Assembly: GCF_015354245.1 (NCBI RefSeq)
Contig: NZ_JADKYZ010000006.1
Span: 310,001-374,000 of the forward strand
Source: Diaphorobacter caeni
Lineage (GTDB): Bacteria; Pseudomonadota; Gammaproteobacteria; Burkholderiales; Burkholderiaceae_C
Direction: 5' to 3'
DNA length: 64,000 nucleotides
Numbering within the stretch: position 1 is the first letter of the stretch; each line of letters begins with the position of its first letter. The notes beneath the pieces were generated by a model, which had not been told where the DNA came from, searched no databases, and worked only from the letters and a program-made list of their open reading frames with translations. The translations under genes and the position numbers were made by a program. This document shows, one piece after another, positions 34,342 to 43,374 of the stretch.

Positions 34342-35472
34342 TCACTGCATGCGGATGAACTGCCGCGCCGCGTCGAAGCGGTGTTCCCAGGCGTTGTCCT
34401 CGGCAAAGGCCAGAGCCTGTTGCGGATCACGCGGATGGCGCAGTCCGAGTTCGGCCAGCAGGGCGACGTCGCCAAGGTCCCGGCTGATGAAGACGCCGGG
34501 CTCCTCGGCGCGAAAGCTCATCTCGCCGAAATCGGTGGACAGCGTGGGCAGCGCGAGGGCGCGGTACTCGTAGTATTTGATTGGATCGACCGAGCCCGTG
34601 AGCGTGTTCTTCTTGAACGGAATCAGCGCCACATCGAAATCCAGCATGGCCTCGAGCGCTGCGGCATGGTGGCGCTCGGGCAGCATCTGGATGTTGGCGG
34701 GCAGGGGGCGCGTGGACGGCGCGAAGACCGGGCCGATCAGGCGCACCTCGTCGTCCGGGCGGCTCTCGGCCAGCGTGATCACCCAGTCCCAGTCGAACCA
34801 TGACGCGATGGTTCCGACATAGCCGAACACCTTGCGCGAGTCCGCACCGACAATGCGCGCAGCCGCAGGCGCGGGCATGGCAGCGAGATCGAGACCGTTG
34901 AGCACCGGATGCACGTTGCCGTGGTGACGCGCCCAGTGTTCAGTGAGCGCCGTGCTCGAGGCCCAGATCACCTCAACTTTGGCTGCAATGAGCCGTTCGC
35001 GGCGGGCGAACGCCACGCGCGAAAAACCGTCGTAGAACGCCGGAAAGTCATCCATCGCGTCGTACAGCGAGGTCGCGTGCTTTTCGCGATTCAACAGGCT
35101 CAACGCAAGCAGGGATGGCTTGCCGATGGCGAGGCAGATCCGATGGCCGTCGGCAAAGCGCTCATAGGCATCGAACACGGATTGCCAGAACGGTGCATTG
35201 ATCATCGCCGAGCCGGGAATCGGCTCGATGGGCAGGCCCCCGGCCTTCACCACCGTGAGCCACGGCGGCGTCTCGATCAGCACCTTCTGCTGCTCTTCGG
35301 ACGCGGCCGCAGCCTGCAGGCGCTTGACGTCCTGCAGCTTGGGAAAGCGCGTCGGGTATGGCTCTATCCAGAGCACGGGCTCGCCGGTCCGATCGTGAAA
35401 CCACTGAACGAACTTGTGCGGCCTTTGGGCAAAGCTGTTCCAAGGCACCGGCGAGAGGTAGACGAGACGCAT
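34342..35472 (-). CDS. Glycosyltransferase, GT-B fold
   Basis: A 376-residue protein started at ATG 35472, whose first base is shared with the wecB stop (TGATG). The N-terminus LVYLSPVPWNSFAQRPHKFV is typical of a group of cell-surface GT-B glycosyltransferases; the C-half has KVFGYVGTIASWFDWDWV, DFDVALIPFKKN and YYEYRALALPTLST, the donor-binding region. It is the last gene of the polysaccharide operon. Sugar and linkage cannot be read from the sequence, but a ManNAc- or GlcNAc-type donor is plausible because the gene just before it makes UDP-ManNAc. Confidence 0.85.
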   Translation of the reverse strand: MRLVYLSPVPWNSFAQRPHKFVQWFHDRTGEPVLWIEPYPTRFPKLQDVKRLQAAAASEEQQKVLIETPPWLTVVKAGGLPIEPIPGSAMINAPFWQSVFDAYERFADGHRICLAIGKPSLLALSLLNREKHATSLYDAMDDFPAFYDGFSRVAFARRERLIAAKVEVIWASSTALTEHWARHHGNVHPVLNGLDLAAMPAPAAARIVGADSRKVFGYVGTIASWFDWDWVITLAESRPDDEVRLIGPVFAPSTRPLPANIQMLPERHHAAALEAMLDFDVALIPFKKNTLTGSVDPIKYYEYRALALPTLSTDFGEMSFRAEEPGVFISRDLGDVALLAELGLRHPRDPQQALAFAEDNAWEHRFDAARQFIRMQ

Positions 35473-36578
35473 CAAACGCAATCCCGGCGCAGAGTCTCGG
35501 CGATGCGCTGTGCGGCCTTGCCGTCACCATAGGGGGAAATGCCGCGCGCCATCGCACGGTAGGCGTTCTCATCGTCGAGCAGGCGCTGCGCTTCGGAGAC
35601 GATCAGGTCGTAGTTCGAGCCCACCAGCTTGACGACGCCTTGCTCGACCGCCTCGGGGCGCTCGGTTTCGCTGCGCAGAACCAGCACGGGCTTGCCGAGC
35701 GCAGGGGCTTCTTCCTGCACGCCACCCGAGTCGGTCAGGATGATGGTGGAGCGCTTCATCGCGGCAATGAACGGCGCGTAGTCCAGAGGCGCGCACAGCA
35801 CCACGTTGGGCAGCTTGTCGAGGAATTCGTAGGCTACATCCTTGACGTTCGGGTTGGGATGCACCGGGTAGAGAAACTGCACTTCGGGATTGTTCTCGGC
35901 GAGCGTGCGCAGCGCGCGGCAGATGTTGCGAAACGGCTCCCCGAAGTTCTCGCGGCGATGCGAGGTGACGAGCACGAGGCGCTTGCCCGGATCGAGTTCG
36001 ATGCCGATCTCCAGATCCTTTGACGCGCTCATCAGCAGCGCGTCGATCACCGTGTTGCCGGTGACGACGATATCGGCATCCTGCACGCCATCCTTGAGCA
36101 GGTTCTGGCGCGAGCCCTCGGTCGGCGCGAAGTGCCAGCGCGCGAGCTTGCCGGTGATCACCCGGTTGGCCTCTTCGGGAAACGGGTTCTGCATGTCCCA
36201 AGTGCGCAGACCGGCCTCCACATGACCGATCGGAATGCGACGATAAAAGCACGCCAGCGCCACGGACATCACGGTCGTCGTGTCGCCCTGCACCAGCACC
36301 ACGTCGGGACGTTCGCTCTCCAGCACTTCATCGAGCTTCATCAGCAGTCGCGCGGTGAGCTCGGTGAGCGCCTGATTGGGACGCATGATGTCTAGATCGA
36401 TGTCGGGAGTGATCCCGAAGAACTGGTTGACCTGATCCAGCATGTGCCGATGCTGCGCCGTCGCCAGCACGCGTACCTCGGCCCACGGCTCCTGCTGGAG
36501 CGCCAGAATGACGGGCGCCATCTTGATGGCTTCGGGGCGGGTACCTACCACGCAGAGGATTTTCTTTTTCATGGTCAT
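35472..36578 (-). CDS. wecB: UDP-N-acetylglucosamine 2-epimerase (non-hydrolysing)
   Basis: A 368-residue epimerase interconverting UDP-GlcNAc and UDP-ManNAc. Clear motifs: VVGTRPEAIKMAPVI at the N-terminus, VQGDTTTVMSVALA, HVEAGLRTWDMQNPFPEEANR, TSHRREN and the DSGGVQEEAP segment with the catalytic glutamates. ATG 36578 overlaps the upstream stop as ATGA. No wecC (UDP-ManNAc dehydrogenase) follows, so ManNAc rather than ManNAcA is the likely product used here, unless wecC is elsewhere. Confidence 0.96.
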   Translation of the reverse strand: MTMKKKILCVVGTRPEAIKMAPVILALQQEPWAEVRVLATAQHRHMLDQVNQFFGITPDIDLDIMRPNQALTELTARLLMKLDEVLESERPDVVLVQGDTTTVMSVALACFYRRIPIGHVEAGLRTWDMQNPFPEEANRVITGKLARWHFAPTEGSRQNLLKDGVQDADIVVTGNTVIDALLMSASKDLEIGIELDPGKRLVLVTSHRRENFGEPFRNICRALRTLAENNPEVQFLYPVHPNPNVKDVAYEFLDKLPNVVLCAPLDYAPFIAAMKRSTIILTDSGGVQEEAPALGKPVLVLRSETERPEAVEQGVVKLVGSNYDLIVSEAQRLLDDENAYRAMARGISPYGDGKAAQRIAETLRRDCV

Positions 36579-39500
36579 AGTGTGGAGAAGTAGTCGGCGT
36601 ACATGCGGTAGGCGATGGCTCGATCCAGATGCTTTGCCAGATCGCGATCGACCGAGCCTCTGCGATGAGGCATCAGGCGGATCATCGCAGAGGCCAGACG
36701 TTCCTCAAAGTCGACGTCAGTGCCGTACACGAAATGCCCAAGGTTCTGGTAGTTCAGCGCGGTGATGTCGCCAAACGGCGGTGACACCACCTCGACGTTG
36801 TCGCGACCCTCGAATTCGTAGGCCGAGCCCACATCGGTGATCACGCAACCGAGACCGTTCGCCATGGCTTCGCCGAGAGACAGACTCCAGCCTTCCCAGT
36901 ACGACGGCAGAACGAACACGTCGGCTGCGTGATAGAAGCGCGCCACATTGCGCTCATAACCCGCGAACAGCACATGGTTCTGCAGCCCGAGGTCTCGCAC
37001 GGCGTTCTTCACGGCGCTTTGGTAAGCGGCTTCCATCGATGTTCCCAGCAACACCAATCGGGCCTTGGGTTGACGCTCGACCACGCGGGCGAAGGCCTTC
37101 ACCAGCGGCAACTGGGCCTTGGTGGCCATGATGGAGGCGACGTTGACGAACACGGGTGCGTCCGCATCGACGCCCCAGACGGAGCGCAGGTCTGAGCGAT
37201 TTTCCGTGAAGTGCTCTGCGTCGATGGTCTCCGGGTCGATGCCGTTGGGGACTACGCGCATCTTGCCGGCGTCGAGTCCCAGAGCCACATCCGCATAGCG
37301 CGCTGCAGTGACCGATACGCAGAGATACTGGGTGGTATGAAGGTCAGCCTCGCGATATCGGGCGATCTGTTCAGCGTCGAGCCAGACATAGGAGTTGTGT
37401 ACGGTCTGGATGAACGGAATTCCGGCGCGGTGACAGGCCGCGGCACCACGGATGCTGTAGTGGGCATTGACGAGATCGACGCGGTTTTCGCTCAACCACG
37501 CCAGATAGGCGTCGTCGCTCAGCCCGGAGGACAGAGGAACGACGTCCAGTCCGCGCTCCACCGCCTTGACCGCCGCGTCGCCAGAATTGCCAAAATTGGC
37601 GATGGTGACGCGGTAGCCGCTGCTCTTGAGCGACAGACCGAGATCGATCACCACGTTTTCCATCCCTCCTTGGGTGAAGCTGTCGACCTGCAGCAATACA
37701 TGCCGCTGCCGCTGCGAGCGGATGATTGCGGGCACTGCGCGTTGCATGGCCTGCGGATCGCGTGTGGCGCGAATGAACATCAGGTTCTTCGCAAACGCCG
37801 TCACGGCGGAAAGCGCACTCGGTGCCTGGCAATCCAGAATGGGGCAGCTTGCAATCAACCGTACACGCTCCGCGCTCAGGCCATCGCCCACCAGTGCAAC
37901 CGCGTGCGTGCTCTGCAGCAACTGGCGCAGCTTGTCATATCGGATATCCGCGGGGTCGAGCAGCACGGCTACTGGCTGATGGCCATCGCGCAATCGGGGC
38001 AGGTGCTCTTCGGCAGTCTGACTGCCGAGCACAAGCAGCGCTTCGGTCGGAGCCAGTGCTCCGAACGCGTGGATGCTGCCGGGGGCCACTCCATGTTGAG
38101 CAAGCCAGTCCGCACCACGCTGGTCAGCGACATAGATCAGTGGCTTGCCGTATTGCGCAGCACGTTCCTTTTCGTACTCCATCAGAAGCTGGACCTTGTC
38201 CAGAATCTTGTGCTCCTGCGCTTGGGCGCTCAGCGTGTTGTCATGAACACGGTATCGGTAGAGCATGCGGTCGTTGCCAGCGTGGCCGAGCGGGAAGAAT
38301 GCGTTTATGCGCATCCAGTAGTCGTAGTCCTCGATGCCCAACTGAGTGTCGTAGTCGCCGATGCAGCTTCCGATCCAGCCGCGATACATGAAGCACGGCC
38401 CGATGAAATTGTCCTGCACGGTGTTGAGCGTCTCGGTGGAATGCGGCAGGCGGATCTCGGCACTTTTCGGATCGGGCCGATTGTGTGCACGCCAGGAAGT
38501 GTCCTTGAGCAGCTCACCGCGATCATCGATGGCCAGATAGTCACCATAGACCATGCCCAGACTGGGATCACCGCGCAGCCTGGCGACCAGTTCCTCCAGC
38601 ATGCGCGGTTCCATGATGTTGTCTGCCGAAGTCCAGGTTCGGAATTCGCCACGTGCGAAATCGAAACCGTTGCTCAACGCCTTAGGCAGGCGCTGGTTGG
38701 CCTGTGTGTAGCAACGAATCTTTGGGTGGTCCAGATAGCGTTCCAGGACTTTTTCCACATCGTCCTTGGAGCCATCGTTGATGATGATGAGCTCGAAGTT
38801 CTGGTAGGTCTGCGCAAGCACGCTGTCGATGGATTCGGCGATCAGGTAGGCCTGGTTGTAGACGGGCAACACGACGCTGACCAGGTCTTTCACCAGACCG
38901 CAGCATTCGGGGCGCATCACCAGCGAGTTGGATGCCTGGGGCGCCTGAGTGAATGTCGCGGAGTCTGTGGACGGAGCAGACGCTCTGGTAGGGGCCGCGA
39001 TCAGCGGTGCCTTGGGGATGAGTGCCGCGCGCACGCGCGCCTTCAACCAGAACGGAAACGGAAACTTGCGTCCGACGTTCGCGGCGAATCGATACAGTGC
39101 CTGTCTTCCGCCAGGGTAATTGAAACCATATTTTGCAAAGCGGGCAGCGGCGCGCAATGGACGCGTCAAGCGCCAGGAGCGACTGTTCAAGACCTGTTCG
39201 TGGCGTTTGAAGAGCGAGTCGAGTTCGTGGCGAATCTGGGTTGCCTGCCGCTCGTTTTCCGCGAGCCGCTGATTCTGGTTGGCGATTTCTGCTTCTTTTC
39301 TGACCAGAATTTCCCGGTGTTCTTCAATCTCGGAATCCTTCCCGAGCAAAGACTGCGTGACTCTCGCGATCTCTTCATCTTTGTGGATGACGGTCTGACG
39401 GACGCGGGCAATTTCCTCATCCCGCTGCGCCACAACCTGCTGTTGACTGGTCCGGAGGGCATCCAGTTGATTGAAATGCTCTGCGCGAGGAACGGTGAGG

Positions 39501-40516
39501 CGCAGCATTTCTTCTTCTTGAAAACGATGACGCTGAAGTTCAGTCTGAAACGCTGCAAATGAGTAGTTGCCGTGCTTCACATGGTGCATGAAGGCCGAAA
39601 AATACTGCGCCGCCGCTTTGAGTATCAACTGAGGGACAGCGGGGTGGGCAAACAGATTCTGGGAGTTCTCCGTCACGGCCTTCACGAAGATCAGGCCGGG
39701 CGTGCGGACATCGTCCATCGGCACTTGGTCGCCAAATGACTGCAGCAGAACGGCCCGAATTCGCGCAAAGCGGCCGGGTTGATCAACCCGTTCCATCGCA
39801 GACGCAATGCGTTGCAGCAAGGCAGGGCTGTACGTCGAACATTGACTCTGGGTGTGCAAAACCGTGAACAGCACGAATGCCCATGCATCCTTGTAAAGCT
39901 GCTCGGCATCGCTGGTCATGTGGCCAAAGTCCACCCAGGTGGCTTGTTGCAAATGGCGAACGGCGTTGAAGGGGTAGGGATCGCCGTGTGCGAGACCCAG
40001 CCGTTCCAGCTCATCCAGTCCTTGTGCCAGGTCGCCCATCCAGATGCGCCATTGATCGAAGGCGATGGGCTTTCCACTGAGCTCACGGCTGGTGGTCTTG
40101 CCCACGATGCTGCGAACCTTCTTCCACGCGGGCGTGGTTCCGGCGTCGTCGAACTCCTGACCTTCCAGAATCTGCGTTTCCGCCATGCAATCGCAGACGC
40201 GGTGGACCGGCATCAGCGATGCGTGGCGGCTGCCGACGAGTTTTGTCCAGTTGGCGCGAGCGCTGGAGTGGCCGTGTTGCGCGCCAAGAATGTGCTCGTC
40301 CGTGCGTGGATTTCCGGCGATGGGAACCAGCAGGCGGTCTGCGTCAAGAATCACCGTCAGCGCGGTGGCCGGCGTCTGTCCGGTGCGGACGATGCGGGAG
40401 TGGTCATTGAGCGTTTGGAGCAGGCAGCTGTCCGAGCAATAGACAAGTTCGATATCGCGGCCAACGGAAAACTCTGCCTTGTTCTGCGGGTTGTCTACAA
40501 GACTTTTGATTGGCAT
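36575..40516 (-). CDS. Four-part protein: kinase-like domain, coiled coil, GT2 and GT4 glycosyltransferases
   Basis: A 1313-residue protein. Residues about 1-230 carry kinase-like motifs: HGDPYPFN at 177-184, aligning with HRDxxxxN, and VDFG at 195-198, aligning with DFG. Residues 365-434 hold five tandem 14-residue coiled-coil units (KDEEIARV... type), ending in the SRSWRLTRPLR linker often seen before glycosyltransferases. Residues about 545-800 are a GT2 domain (LVSVVLPVYNQAYLIAESIDSVLAQ). Residues about 950-1313 are a GT4 domain (QGGMENVVIDL, PSYWEGWSLSLGEAMANG). It starts 6 bases after a methyltransferase stop. The kinase/coiled-coil/methyltransferase set recalls WbdD, the chain terminator of E. 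coli O9a. Base composition is less GC-rich than its neighbours. Confidence 0.8.
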   Translation of the reverse strand: MPIKSLVDNPQNKAEFSVGRDIELVYCSDSCLLQTLNDHSRIVRTGQTPATALTVILDADRLLVPIAGNPRTDEHILGAQHGHSSARANWTKLVGSRHASLMPVHRVCDCMAETQILEGQEFDDAGTTPAWKKVRSIVGKTTSRELSGKPIAFDQWRIWMGDLAQGLDELERLGLAHGDPYPFNAVRHLQQATWVDFGHMTSDAEQLYKDAWAFVLFTVLHTQSQCSTYSPALLQRIASAMERVDQPGRFARIRAVLLQSFGDQVPMDDVRTPGLIFVKAVTENSQNLFAHPAVPQLILKAAAQYFSAFMHHVKHGNYSFAAFQTELQRHRFQEEEMLRLTVPRAEHFNQLDALRTSQQQVVAQRDEEIARVRQTVIHKDEEIARVTQSLLGKDSEIEEHREILVRKEAEIANQNQRLAENERQATQIRHELDSLFKRHEQVLNSRSWRLTRPLRAAARFAKYGFNYPGGRQALYRFAANVGRKFPFPFWLKARVRAALIPKAPLIAAPTRASAPSTDSATFTQAPQASNSLVMRPECCGLVKDLVSVVLPVYNQAYLIAESIDSVLAQTYQNFELIIINDGSKDDVEKVLERYLDHPKIRCYTQANQRLPKALSNGFDFARGEFRTWTSADNIMEPRMLEELVARLRGDPSLGMVYGDYLAIDDRGELLKDTSWRAHNRPDPKSAEIRLPHSTETLNTVQDNFIGPCFMYRGWIGSCIGDYDTQLGIEDYDYWMRINAFFPLGHAGNDRMLYRYRVHDNTLSAQAQEHKILDKVQLLMEYEKERAAQYGKPLIYVADQRGADWLAQHGVAPGSIHAFGALAPTEALLVLGSQTAEEHLPRLRDGHQPVAVLLDPADIRYDKLRQLLQSTHAVALVGDGLSAERVRLIASCPILDCQAPSALSAVTAFAKNLMFIRATRDPQAMQRAVPAIIRSQRQRHVLLQVDSFTQGGMENVVIDLGLSLKSSGYRVTIANFGNSGDAAVKAVERGLDVVPLSSGLSDDAYLAWLSENRVDLVNAHYSIRGAAACHRAGIPFIQTVHNSYVWLDAEQIARYREADLHTTQYLCVSVTAARYADVALGLDAGKMRVVPNGIDPETIDAEHFTENRSDLRSVWGVDADAPVFVNVASIMATKAQLPLVKAFARVVERQPKARLVLLGTSMEAAYQSAVKNAVRDLGLQNHVLFAGYERNVARFYHAADVFVLPSYWEGWSLSLGEAMANGLGCVITDVGSAYEFEGRDNVEVVSPPFGDITALNYQNLGHFVYGTDVDFEERLASAMIRLMPHRRGSVDRDLAKHLDRAIAYRMYADYFSTL
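39215..39424 (-). repeat. Five tandem 14-residue coiled-coil units
   Basis: Codons 365-434 of the large glycosyltransferase read as five in-register units starting at residues 365, 379, 393, 407 and 421 (RDEEIARVRQTVIH, KDEEIARVTQSLLG, KDSEIEEHREILVR, KEAEIANQNQRLAE, NERQATQIRHELDS). Each unit is two heptads, so this is a regular parallel-type coiled coil whose length could change by unit gain or loss. Confidence 0.75.
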
Positions 40517-40522
40517 GTGCTG

Positions 40523-41191
40523 CTACTCCATATCCAGCGCCCAGAACTCACGCGGGTAGCCGTTCGGCCCGATCGTGTGTCCCAGGGTTCTCATTTTTGG
40601 CAATTCGCTGCAATAGCGAAGAAGGAAATTGACTCCGAAACCGGCATCGAAGCCCGGCTCCTTGGCGGGGCATTCGTAGTAGATGCTGGCGCGGGTGCGC
40701 GCGAACAGCGTGGCCAGCAGGTTGCGGATGTCGTCGTCGGAATAGCGGCGTTCGCCCGACATGGCGTAGCCGGATTCCCAGTGGTGGGTCACGCTCAGCA
40801 GCAGGATGCAGTCCCAGTAGCGATCATCGCTGGCCAGGAAGTCGGACAGGTCCTGGCGGTGAAATTCGAAACCGGCGCGTTGCGTCTGGCTGTGCAGGTC
40901 GGAGTACAGGCCCTGATTGTCGACGTCGCCGTTGTCGATGCCGACGACGTTGCAGCCGAGCGCAGCGAGCGTCTTGGCGACGAGGCCGTTGTTGCAGCCG
41001 ACATCGAGCACCCGCAGGCCGCGCAGCGAACCGTGGCGCAGCGCGAGGTCGGAGGCGATGCGCAGTGCGCGGTCGAGGCCGAGGCGCTCGAACTGCTGTT
41101 CACCGAGGCGCTGATCGACCACCGACCAGTCGCGTGATTCGACGGCGTGCACGAGATCGGAGATGCCGAGTTCGGGAAGATAGGTGGTCAT
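40523..41191 (-). CDS. SAM-dependent methyltransferase of the polysaccharide operon
   Basis: A 222-residue class I methyltransferase, started at ATG 41191. Motif I is VLDVGCNNGLVAKTLAALGC, followed by VVGIDNGD (acidic ribose-binding end of strand 2) and the motif IV region YWDCILLLSVTHHWE. There is no membrane segment. It lies between wzt and the kinase/coiled-coil glycosyltransferase, 6 bases from the latter. In ABC-exported O-polysaccharides, a methyl or methyl-phosphate cap on the non-reducing end stops chain growth and is read by Wzt, so capping is the likely role (inference). Confidence 0.82.
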   Translation of the reverse strand: MTTYLPELGISDLVHAVESRDWSVVDQRLGEQQFERLGLDRALRIASDLALRHGSLRGLRVLDVGCNNGLVAKTLAALGCNVVGIDNGDVDNQGLYSDLHSQTQRAGFEFHRQDLSDFLASDDRYWDCILLLSVTHHWESGYAMSGERRYSDDDIRNLLATLFARTRASIYYECPAKEPGFDAGFGVNFLLRYCSELPKMRTLGHTIGPNGYPREFWALDME

Positions 41192-41207
41192 GTCTTTTGT
41201 CCCTTGC

Positions 41208-42557
41208 TCAGGCGATGGTGATTTTTCCGGGCACGTCAAAGAGCAGCGGAATGATCCGGTCGCCCTGATTGACCACGCTGAAGCCGGCCGCCGCGAACGC
41301 CTTGTCGACGTACTCGCCCTGCACGGGCATGCGGTAGCCGAGGTCGATGCGATAGCGCGCGCCGCTCGAGAGCGGGGAGACGAATTCGAATTCGAGCACG
41401 CGCTTCTCACCGGCCTTCATCGCGGGGATGCGGGTGCCGCTGAAAAAGGAGTTGATCGCGAACAGTTCCACGCCTTCGGTGGTGCTGACGACGAGACCGA
41501 CTTCGCCCTCCTGCGGGCAGTCCTCGCGCACGTCGAGCACGGCCTGCACGCGCAGGGTCGATCCGGTTTCGACGACGATGGCCTCGTCGGAGTCGGCCAG
41601 CACGCGGCATTCCACGAACTGTGCCTGGCCCGAGCCCACGCGGTGCGACACGCGGCGGTCGAACGGAGGCTGCAGCAGCGAGACGACCTGCGATGCAGGC
41701 TGTGCGACCGATGAGGTGATGGCTGCGGCTGGCTGGTCAGCTTGATCGGCCGCGGTGTCCGGTTGACCGGCGGTGCCGGCGTTGCCCGCATTGGCCTCGA
41801 GCGAGCCGAGCACGAAATAGCGGTCGAGCACCTTGCTGGCCGGTCCGTCGACGATCAGATCGCCGTGACTCAGCAGCACGGCGCGGGGGCAGAGCGCCTT
41901 GACCGTGGCTGCGGAGTGCGAGACGAACAGCACCGTCGTGCCCTTGTCCATCATCGTGCGGATGGCGGCGTAGCACTTGGCCTGGAAGAACTGATCGCCC
42001 ACGGAGAGCGCCTCGTCGACGATGAGAATCTCGGGGTCCAGATGCATCTGGACCGCGAACGCGAGGCGCACGAACATGCCGCTGGAATAGGTCTTGACCG
42101 GCTGGTCGAGGTGGTCACCGATGTCGGCGAACTTGACGATGCGCTCGAAGACCGCATTCATCTGCTCCTCGTCGATGCCGAGGATCGCGCCGTTGAGATA
42201 GACGTTCTCGCGGCCGGTGAACTCGGGGTTGAAGCCCGAGCCCAGCTCCAGCAGGGCGGCGATGCGGCCTTGGGTCTCCACGGTTCCGAGGGTGGGCGTG
42301 AGCGTGCCGCAGATCAGTTGCAGCAGCGTGGACTTGCCGCTGCCGTTGCGCCCGACGATGCCCACGGCCTCGCCCTTTCGGATCTCGAAAGAGATGTTCC
42401 GCAGCGCCCAGAACTCGTCGTAGTAGCGCTTGGGGTGCTGGCCTGTGACGCGCTGCAGCTTGGGCAGCAGCATCTGCTTGAGGCGGTCGCGCGGCTGGGC
42501 GTAGATCTGGTAGCACTTGCTCAGCTGCTCGATGCGGATGGCGAGATCAGACGACAT
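41208..42557 (-). CDS. wzt: Polysaccharide ABC transporter ATPase with C-terminal cargo-binding-type domain
   Basis: A 449-residue protein started at ATG 42557, inside the end of wzm. The nucleotide-binding domain (about 1-250) has GIVGRNGSGKST, the polysaccharide-type signature YSSGM, Walker B ILIVDEALSVGD and a switch histidine in FVSHS. A linker rich in A, D, Q and T (about 272-310) leads to a beta-rich C-terminal domain (residues about 320-449, with FVECRVLADSDEAIVVETGS and SGARYRIDLGYRMP), as in Wzt proteins that recognise a capped chain end. It powers export of finished polysaccharide across the inner membrane. Confidence 0.92.
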   Translation of the reverse strand: MSSDLAIRIEQLSKCYQIYAQPRDRLKQMLLPKLQRVTGQHPKRYYDEFWALRNISFEIRKGEAVGIVGRNGSGKSTLLQLICGTLTPTLGTVETQGRIAALLELGSGFNPEFTGRENVYLNGAILGIDEEQMNAVFERIVKFADIGDHLDQPVKTYSSGMFVRLAFAVQMHLDPEILIVDEALSVGDQFFQAKCYAAIRTMMDKGTTVLFVSHSAATVKALCPRAVLLSHGDLIVDGPASKVLDRYFVLGSLEANAGNAGTAGQPDTAADQADQPAAAITSSVAQPASQVVSLLQPPFDRRVSHRVGSGQAQFVECRVLADSDEAIVVETGSTLRVQAVLDVREDCPQEGEVGLVVSTTEGVELFAINSFFSGTRIPAMKAGEKRVLEFEFVSPLSSGARYRIDLGYRMPVQGEYVDKAFAAAGFSVVNQGDRIIPLLFDVPGKITIA

Positions 42558-43374
42558 CGGCGAACCCCTTGCGAGACTTCTGGAACCACGCAAATCCGAG
42601 CCACGCGACAACAAGACCGATGAGCATCTGACGCAGCCACGTGGCCCAGTCGAGCGGGCCTCCGAACATCATGGCGTTGCGCACCTGCTCGATGCTGGCC
42701 GTGAGCGGGTTGAGGCTGAGCAGCCGCTGGAACTCCTCGGGCAGCGCGGCGATGGGGTAGAAGATCGGGGTCATGTACATGAGCACCATGGTGAGCACGC
42801 CGATGATCTGGCCAATGTCGCGCAGGAACACACCCAGCGAGGCAAGCAGCCACGCGAGGCCGAGCGACATCAGCACCAGCGGCAGCAGCACGATGGGCAG
42901 TTCGAGCAGGGTGACCGGCGGGACTCCAAACAGAAGAAAATAGAAAATCAGCCAGGCGCTGAAGCTGATGAGGAAATGGAAAATGGCCGATCCCATTACC
43001 ACGACCGGCAATATTTCCAGAGGGAAAATAACCTTCTTCACGTAGTTCGCGTTTCCCAGTATCAATGACGGGCCGCGCAGCAGACCTTCCGAGAAAAGAT
43101 TGAATGCGATCATTCCCGCGAAGAGAACCATCGCGAATTCCGTCTTCGAGCCTTCTCCGCCGGTCCAGCGGGCCTTGAATACGACGCTGAAAACGAAGGT
43201 GTAGACCGCCAGCATCAGCAGCGGATTCACGAAGGACCAGAGCAGCCCCATGAACGAGCCACGATAGCGGCCAATGATTTCACGCTTGATCAGGCCTTTG
43301 ATCAAGCCGCGATTCTCTAGCAGTGACTTTGTCAGTTGTATGGGGGAGATCGATTTGCTTGCGTGAGGATTCAT
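42547..43374 (-). CDS. wzm: Polysaccharide ABC transporter permease
   Basis: A 275-residue permease of the ABC-2 type with six predicted membrane segments (for example SFVNPLLMLAVYTFVFSVVF, LLELPIVLLPLVLMSLGLAWLLASLGVFL). The N-terminal amphipathic part REIIGRYRGSFMGLLWSFVNP is the family signature. It is the first gene of the operon; its last 11 bases overlap wzt. With Wzt it forms the channel for undecaprenyl-linked polysaccharide. Confidence 0.93.
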   Translation of the reverse strand: MNPHASKSISPIQLTKSLLENRGLIKGLIKREIIGRYRGSFMGLLWSFVNPLLMLAVYTFVFSVVFKARWTGGEGSKTEFAMVLFAGMIAFNLFSEGLLRGPSLILGNANYVKKVIFPLEILPVVVMGSAIFHFLISFSAWLIFYFLLFGVPPVTLLELPIVLLPLVLMSLGLAWLLASLGVFLRDIGQIIGVLTMVLMYMTPIFYPIAALPEEFQRLLSLNPLTASIEQVRNAMMFGGPLDWATWLRQMLIGLVVAWLGFAWFQKSRKGFADVV

